Part shown: piece by piece, positions 56,527-64,000 of the stretch | Layout of the letters: each line of letters starts with the position of its first letter | Numbering within the stretch: position 1 is the stretch's first letter | Assembly (NCBI RefSeq): GCF_038003525.1 | Contig: NZ_JBBOPI010000001.1 | Span: 2,409,001-2,473,000, forward strand | Direction: 5' to 3' | DNA: 64,000 bases | DNA from: Solibacillus sp. FSL H8-0538 | Lineage (GTDB): Bacteria; Bacillota; Bacilli; Bacillales_A; Planococcaceae | Notes under the pieces: model-generated | The model's database searches: none | What the model was told of the DNA's origin: nothing | Seen by the model: only the letters and a program-made list of their open reading frames with translations | Program-made: the position numbers and the translations under genes

Positions 56527-58158
56527 ATGCGAAAAGTATCGCTTCAATTATTAATGAGTTGTGTATTAATATTTTTAGTAGCTACGCCCTCATTTCTTAA
56601 TGAGCACGTATTTGCAGATGATGGCAAAAAAGCGGATTTAGTCGTATCTGCTGAAATCTTACATTTACGTGAAGGACCAGGACTATCCTACCCTATAATT
56701 GAAACATTAAAGGATGGACAAGCGCTTAGATCTATTGAACAGCAAGGAGACTGGATTCATGTACAAGTAGGGGATTTAGATGGGTGGGTGGCTTCTTGGC
56801 TAACGCAACCCTCTGCACAGGAGGTTGTCGAAGAATCGCAAAAAAGTATCATCTCTCAAGTAGATCATTTAAATGTCCGTTCAGAGCCCTCACTATCAGC
56901 AGCCGTTTTGACACAGCTTTCATCTGGCACTGAAGCGGTTTTGATAAAGCAACAGCAAGACTGGATTCAAATTCAATATGGAGATTTTATAGGGTGGGTT
57001 TCAGCAATTTATGTAACGATTAATGACAACATCCTTACTTCAACAGAAACAGAGACAGAGACAGATACAGATACAGATACAGAAGAAGTCCCTCCTGAAC
57101 AACCAGAAAATAATTTGCTCGATATTGAAAATGATCCGAATACATTTATGATTTCAGTAAATGCAGTAAATATTCGTAAAAAAGCGGACTTAACTTCTAA
57201 AAAGCTTGGTGTCGGTAAAAAGGGGCAGCAGTTTAAAGTTGTGAGTCGCAATAATAACTGGGTGCAAATTGAATACACGAACAAGAAAAAAGGCTGGGTG
57301 TATAGCTTTTACGGCACATTTGCTGCGAAAACTGTTAGTACTACCGCAGATGAATCAGCACCACCTACAGAAAGCGTAACGATAATTTATAACGGCACGA
57401 ATTTACGCGAAAATGCCTCGACCTCTTCAAATGTTGTAACACGTGTAAATGCAGGAGAAACATTCACCATCCTTGCAACTGAAGGTGAATGGTATAAAAT
57501 TGACCTCGGTAATAATCAAGTAGCCTATGTGGCAAACTGGGTCGTTACAAATAGTAATTCACAAGATATCATAACAGCGACTACTACTGAACCGCGCAAA
57601 AAAGGGACCTTACAAGGGGTTACCATTGTTCTTGATCCGGGCCACGGTGGGAATGATCACGGCACTACCGGCAACCGTGGTACGGCAGAAAAAGAGATTA
57701 CTACTAAAACTGCCGAGTTGCTTAAATCAAAGCTACGCGCAGCTGGAGCCGATGTTATATTAACGCGTGAGTCCGATGTTTATGTAGATTTGCGTAAGCG
57801 TGTCGCAATTGCACATCAATCAGTAGCAGACGCCTTTGTCAGTATCCACTACGACGCAATTGAGGATACCTCAGTTACAGGCTTTACAACATACTATACA
57901 AATAGCTATCAGAAAAATCTAGCTGAATATGTCCATAGTGGCCTTGCTACAAAGGTGTCAATTCGTGACCGCGGCGTTCGTGCTGGCAACTATTTAGTAT
58001 TACGTGAAAATCGTCAAAATGCGATTTTAATTGAACTCGGTTATTTAAGTAATCCCAATGAAGAGCGTACAATCGCAACGGATTATTACCGTGAGCAAGC
58101 TACCCTTGGTATTTACCAAGGCTTATTGAACTATTTTGATGCACAACTAACAGATTAA
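56527..58158 (+). CDS. Secreted N-acetylmuramoyl-L-alanine amidase with four SH3b domains
   Basis: 543 aa, YrvJ-like. A signal peptide (residues 1-31, ending VFADD region) is followed by SH3b wall-binding domains at about 36-95, 108-168, 210-270 and 284-345. Each has an LxLREGPGLSYP or LNVRSEPS type core. The Amidase_3 domain (about 365-540) carries zinc ligands in VLDPGHGGND, AEKEI and SIHYDAIED, with the catalytic Glu in ILIELGYLSN. A Thr/Glu/Asp linker after domain 2 is encoded by a hexanucleotide repeat. Likely acts in cell separation or wall turnover. Confidence 0.95.
   Translation: MRKVSLQLLMSCVLIFLVATPSFLNEHVFADDGKKADLVVSAEILHLREGPGLSYPIIETLKDGQALRSIEQQGDWIHVQVGDLDGWVASWLTQPSAQEVVEESQKSIISQVDHLNVRSEPSLSAAVLTQLSSGTEAVLIKQQQDWIQIQYGDFIGWVSAIYVTINDNILTSTETETETDTDTDTEEVPPEQPENNLLDIENDPNTFMISVNAVNIRKKADLTSKKLGVGKKGQQFKVVSRNNNWVQIEYTNKKKGWVYSFYGTFAAKTVSTTADESAPPTESVTIIYNGTNLRENASTSSNVVTRVNAGETFTILATEGEWYKIDLGNNQVAYVANWVVTNSNSQDIITATTTEPRKKGTLQGVTIVLDPGHGGNDHGTTGNRGTAEKEITTKTAELLKSKLRAAGADVILTRESDVYVDLRKRVAIAHQSVADAFVSIHYDAIEDTSVTGFTTYYTNSYQKNLAEYVHSGLATKVSIRDRGVRAGNYLVLRENRQNAILIELGYLSNPNEERTIATDYYREQATLGIYQGLLNYFDAQLTD
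57043..57083 (+). repeat. acagag/acagat microsatellite in the amidase gene
   Basis: About seven tandem 6-bp units encoding Thr-Glu and Thr-Asp pairs. Unit changes of 6 bp keep the frame, so linker length could vary between strains. Confidence 0.8.
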
Positions 58159-58328
58159 AAGTGCTTGCTTTGCCCTAACAACCGCTGTAGACTCCGAAGT
58201 GAAGGCGCTCTTTGCCTTCGCCTGAGGACAATATACCGCGAACTCGAGGGGCTGGCGCTTTCGCCTAGACGTTGCATTTACTTTTTTAAATGTTATCTAC
58301 AAAGCGAAATTTTTTAATTTCCTTAACA
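58159..58328 (+). repeat. Family B dispersed repeat with tail, copy at 58.2 kb
   Basis: gtgcttgctttgccctaaca ... ggcgctctttgccttcgcctg ... ctcgaggggctggcgctttcgcctagac, and a tail ttatctacaaagcgaaatt ... aatttcc. The DnaA-like box has one mismatch here. It runs into the terminator at 58333. Confidence 0.8.
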
Positions 58329-58332
58329 GAAA

Positions 58333-58376
58333 TAAAGCGTAAGGAAAGTTCTTTTTCTGAACTTTCTTTACGCTTT
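58333..58376. terminator. Bidirectional terminator, amidase / Mn catalase
   Basis: aaagcgtaaggaaagttc/gaactttctttacgcttt stem with A/T flanks, between convergent genes. Confidence 0.85.
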
Positions 58377-58394
58377 TTTAATAGTACGTCATTG

Positions 58395-59288
58395 TTACAT
58401 CTTTGCCATCAATCGCTTTGCAATCATTTGGTATTCCTCTGGTCCAATGCCTGGAGCAAATTCCTCTGGCAGCTCATCTAGATCCGGCATATCATATCCT
58501 TTCGGGGAACCCTCCTGCACGATAAGCGGCTCACAGGATACCGGATGCACCCCTTTCCAAATTTTATCAATATCCTTATAATCCCCCACTGTATTCCATG
58601 TAAATAATACATTCCCATAGCCAAGTTCTTCATACTTGCGCGCTTGATCGAAGACACGGTTATCTAGGTTTGGAATTGGTAGCATTCTCGTCACATCGAC
58701 ACCTGTAGCTATTTCCAATGCTTTTGCGTAAGCAATGATATGCACACCTCCGCGCACTAATAAATAACCGATCATTTCACGCGCTACTGGATGGGCGGTC
58801 ATTTCATAGACTCGCATTTTATGAGTGCGTGCCCCGCATTCAAGGAAAAAATTATGCAAAAGATCGAGTACTAAATTTCCACTCGAAAAAACATTTTCTC
58901 CTGTCCAAGGTTTCCCCATTGAATCGACGGCTAGCGCTGTTTGTGCAGAGGCAATAAATGCCTGTGTGTTACGCATATTTTTTCCGTTTTGCAATGGCGT
59001 TAAATCGGGTGGTGCGGTGAAGGAAGAACTTTTATTGAGTAAGTTAATCGTATTCGCCACAAGCTCTACATGACCAAACTCTTCTGCTGTAATACTCGCG
59101 ACTAAATCATGAAACGGCTTCAGCTTCTTTTTACCTCGAAAGTTAAATGATTGGTACATATAATTATTCAATGTCGACATCTCGCCAAATTTGCCCCCGA
59201 GCAACTCCTGAACGGCACTTGCTGCATTTGCGTCGCCATATTCGACTTCTGGAAGTTCTATTATCAGCTTATTTACGCGTTGAAACAA
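58395..59288 (-). CDS. Manganese catalase family protein
   Basis: Dimanganese ferritin-like catalase, 297 aa from TTG 59288 (reads FQRVNKLIIELPEVEYG), with AGGAGGTG 7 nt upstream. The frame is open to 59327 but the family starts at this point. Metal ligands are Glu in ELPEVEYGDANAA region, ITAEEFGHVELVANTINLL, FLECGARTHKMRVYE and REMIGYLLVRGGVHI. Related to YdbD and spore coat CotJC. Catalase activity is inferred. Confidence 0.9.
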   Translation of the reverse strand: MFQRVNKLIIELPEVEYGDANAASAVQELLGGKFGEMSTLNNYMYQSFNFRGKKKLKPFHDLVASITAEEFGHVELVANTINLLNKSSSFTAPPDLTPLQNGKNMRNTQAFIASAQTALAVDSMGKPWTGENVFSSGNLVLDLLHNFFLECGARTHKMRVYEMTAHPVAREMIGYLLVRGGVHIIAYAKALEIATGVDVTRMLPIPNLDNRVFDQARKYEELGYGNVLFTWNTVGDYKDIDKIWKGVHPVSCEPLIVQEGSPKGYDMPDLDELPEEFAPGIGPEEYQMIAKRLMAKM

Positions 59289-59352
59289 AAAAACACCTCC
59301 TGAATTGTCATATGTAACATATGTCAACTTAGAGATGCGTATTCACTAGTAT

Positions 59353-59565
59353 TTAGTTTTTCGTTCGTGCTAACGTAATCCAAACGATCTCATCCATTCG
59401 TATAAAAAATGGTGTCCGACAAATTTCTACAACAATATGATCTGGCAATACAGCAGTTAGTATACCTTGCGTAATATTGTTTCCCGTTTGCACGACAATT
59501 GACTGGCCGATTAATCCTTTAATCGTTTCGAATAAATAAGGATTAGACACATTACCTGCTTGCAC
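59353..59565 (-). CDS. DUF2642 small protein
   Basis: 70 aa from GTG 59565, with AAGGAG about 10 nt upstream. The open frame to 59637 lacks such a site. LFETIKGLIGQSIVVQTGNN ... GILTAVLPDHIVVE ... PFFIRMDEIVWI is the DUF2642 (YuzF-like) beta-rich fold, found in sporulating bacilli and sometimes in coats. It lies next to the Mn catalase, possibly one sporulation unit (inference). Confidence 0.72.
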   Translation of the reverse strand: MQAGNVSNPYLFETIKGLIGQSIVVQTGNNITQGILTAVLPDHIVVEICRTPFFIRMDEIVWITLARTKN

Positions 59566-59675
59566 CGGTCTCCCACTCCTTTTACATAGTTCTGTATTGT
59601 ATGAGTGGGAAATAGAATTCGTGCCTTTATCCCCCAATAACGATTAGTAAATTTCCCGTTAATAGAGGTTTCACC

Positions 59676-60122
59676 TTATTTTTCTTTCGATTCGACAAGT
59701 ATTGTAACAGGGCCATCATTCGTTAATGCAACGTCCATCATCGCACCGAAAATACCTGTTTCAACACGTAAACCTTGATCGCGAAGGGCTACGTTAAATG
59801 CATCCCATAAAGGCTTGGCCACTTCTGGGCGTGCCGCATCGATAAAGCTTGGTCGTCTACCTTTTTTCGTATCAGCATACAAAGTAAACTGTGAAACGGA
59901 TAAAATATCGCCACCCGCATCGAGAATTGAGCGGTTCATCTTGCCTTCGTCATCTTCCCAAAGACGAATATCCGCAATTTTTTTGGCTACATAAGCTACG
60001 TCCTCTAATGTATCTGTATGTGTCATGCCCACGAGTAGTACATAGCCTTTGTTAATCGCTCCTGTAACTGCTCCGTCGACTGTTACTGACGCTTGTTTTG
60101 ATCGTTGAATGACTACTCTCAC
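59676..60122 (-). CDS. dtd: D-aminoacyl-tRNA deacylase
   Basis: Removes D-amino acids (and glycine from tRNA-Ala) from mischarged tRNA. 148 aa. Hallmarks are [36 protein letters not shown] and the cross-subunit NDGPVTIL (Gly-Pro cis motif region). 18 nt after relA, the usual Bacillales order relA-dtd. Confidence 0.96.
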   Translation of the reverse strand: MRVVIQRSKQASVTVDGAVTGAINKGYVLLVGMTHTDTLEDVAYVAKKIADIRLWEDDEGKMNRSILDAGGDILSVSQFTLYADTKKGRRPSFIDAARPEVAKPLWDAFNVALRDQGLRVETGIFGAMMDVALTNDGPVTILVESKEK

Positions 60123-60140
60123 ATAAAACCCTTCAATCTA

Positions 60141-62336
60141 TTAGTTAATGACGCGTTGCACCGAATAAATGTCAGGCAGCTGCTTTATTTTCTCTACGAC
60201 TTTATGCAATGCCGAAATATTTGATATCGAGATGGTTAAATGAATCGTGGCAATTTTATCTCGGTCTGCACGACCCGTCACGGCTAAAATGTTCGTTTTC
60301 GCTTCACTTACCGCATGCATAACATCATTTAATATACCTGGGCGGTCGAATGCCGAAATTTCGATATCTACTGGGTATTCCTTACGCGCTGGTGTTGGTC
60401 TATTCTCCCATTCAACCTCGATTATGCGCTCTGCATTATCACCATCTTGGATATTTGGACAGTCCCCGCGGTGCACAGAAACGCCTCTGCCTTTTGTAAT
60501 GAACCCAACAATTTCATCGCCTGGCACGGGTGTACAGCAGCGTGATAGACGAATTAATAAATTATCAATGCCTTTCACGACAACACCTGAATCAGTTGGC
60601 TTTTTATGATTTGGGTTATTCATTTCCTTGACGATTTTCTCGAGCGCTTCTTCTTGCTCGCGCTCCTTGCGCATCTTTTCAGCTAAGCGGTTTACGATTT
60701 GCTGTGCGGTAATGCCACCTACACCAACTGCTGCATATAGATCATCTTCGTGTGTATAATTAAACTTCTCAATGACACGTTTGAAGTTTTCATGTGTTAA
60801 TACTTCTTTTTGCTCGAATCCTTGTGCTTTAATTTCCTTCTCGACCAATTCCTTACCCTTAACGACACTATCTTCACGTACATGCTTTTTAAAGAATTGT
60901 TTTATTTTATTTTTGGCCTGTGAGCTTTGTGCGATTTTAATCCAGTCACGGCTTGGACCAAATGATTGTTTTGAGGTTAACACTTCAACAATATCGCCTG
61001 TTTTAAGTGGCGTATCCAGTGTCACCATCTTACCGTTAATTTTTGCACCGATTGTTTTATTACCAACTTCTGAGTGGACACGGTAGGCGAAGTCAATTGG
61101 CACGGAGCCTGCAGGAAGCTCGATGACATCTCCTTTTGGTGAGAAGACGTATACCATATCTGAGAATAAATCGAATTTTAATGACTCCATAAATTCCGCT
61201 GCATTCGACGATTCGTTTTGGAATTCTAAAATTTCGCGGAACCACGTTAGCTTTTGATCGATATTTTTTTCGCTATAATCCATCGTTTTGCCTTCTTTAT
61301 AAGCCCAGTGTGCCGCGATCCCGAATTCTGCGATTTGGTGCATTTCCTTCGTACGAATTTGTACTTCTAGTGGATCTCCGTATGGACCAATAACCGTAGT
61401 ATGAAGCGATTGATATAAGTTTTGCTTTGGCATTGCGATATAGTCTTTAAATCGACCCGGCATCGGCTTCCATAGCGTATGGACAATTCCGATTACCGCA
61501 TAGCAATCTTTAATGCTGTCCACTAAAATGCGTACAGCAAGCAGATCATAAATTTCGTTGAACTGCTTTTTTTGGAGCGCCATTTTACGGTAAATACTAT
61601 AAATATGCTTCGGTCGTCCATATACATCCGCGTCGATTTCTACTTCATGTAGCTGTGAAATTATTTCGTCCATGACATTATCTAAATACGCTTCACGCTC
61701 GTCACGCTTTTTCTTCATTAAGCTGACGATGCGGTAATATTGCTGCGGATTTAAGTAACGTAGTGCCGTATCCTCAAGCTCCCATTTCACCTTTGAAATT
61801 CCTAATCGGTGTGCGAGAGGCGCAAAAATTTCAAGCGTTTCGTTCGAAATACGCCGCTGTTTTTCTGCAGGTAAGTGCTTCAGCGTGCGCATATTATGAA
61901 GACGGTCCGCAAGCTTAATTAAAATTACACGGATGTCTTGTGCCATCGCTACGAACATTTTACGGTGATTCTCTGCCTGTTGCTCTTCTTTTGACATATA
62001 CTTAATTTTGCCGAGCTTCGTTACTCCATCGACAAGCATCGCCACTTCTTCACTAAATTCGCGCACTAAATCCTCACGCGTCACAGTCGTATCTTCTACG
62101 ACATCATGAAGGAAGCCTGCCGCGACCGTTTCAGGGTCCATTTGCAACTCAGCTAAAATACCGGCTACTTGAACCGGGTGAATAATATAGGGTTCTCCAG
62201 AGCTTCGGAACTGCTCTTTATGAGATTCTTTCGCTACCTCATACGCTTTTACGACAAAGGCAACATGTTCATCATTCATATACGATTTGACGAGCTCGAA
62301 AACATCTTCGGGCGCCAATATTTGTTCTTTCGCCAT
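60141..62336 (-). CDS. relA: Bifunctional (p)ppGpp synthetase/hydrolase RelA
   Basis: Stringent response enzyme, 731 aa. The HD hydrolase domain has [10 protein letters not shown] and [12 protein letters not shown]. The synthetase domain follows ([15 protein letters not shown] with G-loop region and YQSLHTTV). Then come TGS ([15 protein letters not shown]), a helical/zinc region ([14 protein letters not shown]) and ACT. Hydrolase residues are intact, so it should both make and degrade the alarmone. Confidence 0.97.
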   Translation of the reverse strand: MAKEQILAPEDVFELVKSYMNDEHVAFVVKAYEVAKESHKEQFRSSGEPYIIHPVQVAGILAELQMDPETVAAGFLHDVVEDTTVTREDLVREFSEEVAMLVDGVTKLGKIKYMSKEEQQAENHRKMFVAMAQDIRVILIKLADRLHNMRTLKHLPAEKQRRISNETLEIFAPLAHRLGISKVKWELEDTALRYLNPQQYYRIVSLMKKKRDEREAYLDNVMDEIISQLHEVEIDADVYGRPKHIYSIYRKMALQKKQFNEIYDLLAVRILVDSIKDCYAVIGIVHTLWKPMPGRFKDYIAMPKQNLYQSLHTTVIGPYGDPLEVQIRTKEMHQIAEFGIAAHWAYKEGKTMDYSEKNIDQKLTWFREILEFQNESSNAAEFMESLKFDLFSDMVYVFSPKGDVIELPAGSVPIDFAYRVHSEVGNKTIGAKINGKMVTLDTPLKTGDIVEVLTSKQSFGPSRDWIKIAQSSQAKNKIKQFFKKHVREDSVVKGKELVEKEIKAQGFEQKEVLTHENFKRVIEKFNYTHEDDLYAAVGVGGITAQQIVNRLAEKMRKEREQEEALEKIVKEMNNPNHKKPTDSGVVVKGIDNLLIRLSRCCTPVPGDEIVGFITKGRGVSVHRGDCPNIQDGDNAERIIEVEWENRPTPARKEYPVDIEISAFDRPGILNDVMHAVSEAKTNILAVTGRADRDKIATIHLTISISNISALHKVVEKIKQLPDIYSVQRVIN

Positions 62337-62469
62337 AGTTTGTCCACCTTGTTAAGTAATTTTTTCACATTAGATATAACCTTAATTGTATAAAAAACAT
62401 GTACAAATTGTAAAGATAGGGGCAAATTTAGTTTTCTAAAAAAGAGAAATATGTAAAATATATGAACGA

Positions 62470-62505
62470 AAAAGCCTCATTCGTAACTATTTGCAGAATG
62501 AGGCC
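62470..62505 (-). terminator. apt terminator
   Basis: ggcctcattc/gaatgaggct stem followed by T's on the minus strand, 8 nt past the apt stop. Confidence 0.85.
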
Positions 62506-62512
62506 AGAAAAA

Positions 62513-63025
62513 TTAATATTGGATTAAAGTTTTTATTGGGTAGCCACCGATTTTCCCGCGTCCGTTAAGCTCCATTAATTCGATGATGAACGCGGCACCA
62601 ACTACTACGCCACCAAGTTGCTCGATTAGGCGAACTGTCGCTTCAACGGTACCACCAGTTGCAAGTAAATCATCACAGATTAATACTTTTTGGCCTGGCT
62701 TGATTGCATCTTTGTGCATTGTTAATGTGTCTGTACCGTATTCAAGACCATAGTCCGCTGAGATTACTTCACGTGGAAGTTTGCCTGGCTTACGTACTGG
62801 TGCGAAGCCAATTTCAAGAGCATAGGCAACTGGGCAGCCAATAATGAAACCGCGCGCTTCAGGTCCTACGATAATTTCAGCGCCAACTTCTTGTGCGTAC
62901 TTCACGATTTCATCAGTCGTATATTTGTAGGCTGGGCCGTTATCCATAATTGTTGTAATGTCCTTGAAGCTGATTCCTTCTTTAGGCCAGTTCTCAACCG
63001 TTGTTACGTATTGCTTTAAATCCAT
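62513..63025 (-). CDS. apt: Adenine phosphoribosyltransferase
   Basis: Converts adenine and PRPP to AMP. 170 aa. The PRPP-binding loop [13 protein letters not shown] is near residue 120; [19 protein letters not shown] and KPGKLPREV are also typical. 13 nt after recJ, the conserved recJ-apt-relA order. It has its own terminator, so relA likely has a separate promoter. Confidence 0.97.
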   Translation of the reverse strand: MDLKQYVTTVENWPKEGISFKDITTIMDNGPAYKYTTDEIVKYAQEVGAEIIVGPEARGFIIGCPVAYALEIGFAPVRKPGKLPREVISADYGLEYGTDTLTMHKDAIKPGQKVLICDDLLATGGTVEATVRLIEQLGGVVVGAAFIIELMELNGRGKIGGYPIKTLIQY

Positions 63026-63038
63026 TTCTTTGTCCTCC

Positions 63039-64000
63039 TCAAGAACTCACTCGTTCATCAAACCATTGTTTTAACTCTATATAAGTTGCATATAAAAGCT
63101 TCTGCTCTAATTCAATTTGTTCTGAACGCATTTTGTACGACGGTGCCTCAGATAACCCCTTTTTTGGTGCATTTTCGACAACAGTCGTCAAACCATTCTC
63201 TATTTTAACAAATCCCAGCTCAAAAAACACCTTTGTCATAAACTTAATTACATCAATATTTAGTCCAATATGTTGTGATAATTGTACAATATGCTGTTTT
63301 AAGTTAAAGGTCGGACGTTTCTTTAAAAATCCATAATACCAACTAAAGTGCTCACGCGTTGGCATTCCGTTAAAATATTGAGAGCTTGGCGTATAAAAAT
63401 GCGCATAAATTCGGTTTGGTTTCACCGTTTTTAAGAGTCCTTCTAACAATTGAACATTTAGTGGCAGATCGAGTAAAACGATATTTTGACCAACGCGCGC
63501 GAATGCTTGTTCATTTTGTATGAGTACTATTTCTGTTCCAATTGCCTTCTCGTAATGCGCTACTGTAGCTTCCTCAAACGCAATAAAATCCGTTTGCTCT
63601 ACAGGAACTTTCGCGAGCCAGTTCGTCAATTGGCTTTTGCCACGAAAATCAAATAGCTGCCATTCCATCACTTGAACATCCTGAATCATAAACTGTGGCT
63701 TTTTTTTGCCTTGCCACTCGTTAATTTGCAAATCCCCTACAAAGGACGTATTCACATCGTACGAAATTTCATTGTGTAAATAGCCTTTCCCAAAGCCGAT
63801 TGCATCAATCGCTCCGTATGCATCTTCCAGCTCCATTTTTAAATGATTTTCCGCCGCACCAATTTTACGCATTGATTTCACCTTAACATTTTGAAGCGCG
63901 AACATTGGCTTTTCAAAATCCGCACCAAATGGACCCAGCTTGCGAATATCCTCAATAGCATCCACTGTAACTTCACTTAGCTCTACAGGTACATCAACTA
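63039..64000 (-). CDS. recJ: RecJ single-strand exonuclease, C-terminal part
   Basis: The gene runs off the window. About 320 C-terminal residues are visible and the DHH catalytic motifs lie outside. [13 protein letters not shown] belongs to the end of the DHHA1/OB junction seen in RecJ, followed by an OB-like domain ([29 protein letters not shown] region) and the Bacillales-specific C-terminal RecJ domain. Identification rests on that stretch and on the recJ-apt-relA order. Confidence 0.88.
   Translation of the reverse strand, partial: VDVPVELSEVTVDAIEDIRKLGPFGADFEKPMFALQNVKVKSMRKIGAAENHLKMELEDAYGAIDAIGFGKGYLHNEISYDVNTSFVGDLQINEWQGKKKPQFMIQDVQVMEWQLFDFRGKSQLTNWLAKVPVEQTDFIAFEEATVAHYEKAIGTEIVLIQNEQAFARVGQNIVLLDLPLNVQLLEGLLKTVKPNRIYAHFYTPSSQYFNGMPTREHFSWYYGFLKKRPTFNLKQHIVQLSQHIGLNIDVIKFMTKVFFELGFVKIENGLTTVVENAPKKGLSEAPSYKMRSEQIELEQKLLYATYIELKQWFDERVSS

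Overview
The window is a chromosomal segment of an endospore-forming Bacillales bacterium with AT-rich DNA. Sporulation genes (spoIIP, gpr, sigK, spore-type Mn catalase) and competence genes (comEA/EB/EC) are present. Gene order follows two Bacillus subtilis blocks: hemW-lepA-spoIIP-gpr-rpsT-holA-yqzM-comEC/EB/EA-yqeM-rsfS-yqeK-nadD-yqeI-aroE-yqeH-yqeG, and mtnN-yrrS-greA-udk-trhP2-trhP1-trmR-mltG-yrzB-ruvX-ireB-alaS ... recD2-TPR-mnmA-iscS-cymR-rarA-tcdA-6S RNA-aspS-hisS-amidase-dtd-relA-apt-recJ. Dispersed repeats, base composition and protein flavour suggest the Lysinibacillus/Solibacillus group (Planococcaceae/Caryophanaceae). That placement is inference from memory, not a search.

Layout. 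1-17.1 kb: minus-strand housekeeping, sporulation and competence block, with comER and yqxA missing relative to B. subtilis. 17.1-19.6 kb: psd (minus) diverging from pssA (plus), followed by an uninterrupted sigK with its pro-sequence. 19.6-33.2 kb: mtnN to alaS, including the tRNA U34 hydroxylation/methylation trio, two neighbouring DUF1292 genes and a T-box leader for alaS. 33.2-36.6 kb: accessory insert (MFS transporter, Crp/Fnr regulator, an EAL-domain relic, a nucleoside transporter). 36.8-39.3 kb: recD2. 39.4-43.7 kb: second accessory insert (eukaryotic-type HisA, HpaB-type monooxygenase, frameshifted lipoprotein, DUF1801 protein, an IS-like remnant). 43.8-48.9 kb: sulfur-transfer and tRNA thiolation genes (mnmA, iscS, cymR) and rarA. 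49.5-51.4 kb: universal stress protein and two unrecognised genes. 51.6-64 kb: tcdA, 6S RNA, aspS/hisS with a T-box leader, a secreted amidase, Mn catalase, dtd, relA, apt and the recJ 3' part.

The most unusual material lies between the genes. Several families of structured dispersed repeats recur: A, two hairpins of about 85 nt (seven sites); B, about 130-185 nt (seven sites); E, a chain of hairpins (three sites). Family A and the long B copies almost always start exactly at the T-tract of an intrinsic terminator, on the downstream side. Both T-box leaders (alaS and hisS) carry such an insertion between terminator and start codon. One family A copy is itself split by a small inverted-repeat element. 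Other observations are an EAL-domain relic, a probable one-base frameshift in a lipoprotein gene, a hairpin burying the spoIIP ribosome binding site, and a stand-alone HisA of the yeast/plant type.
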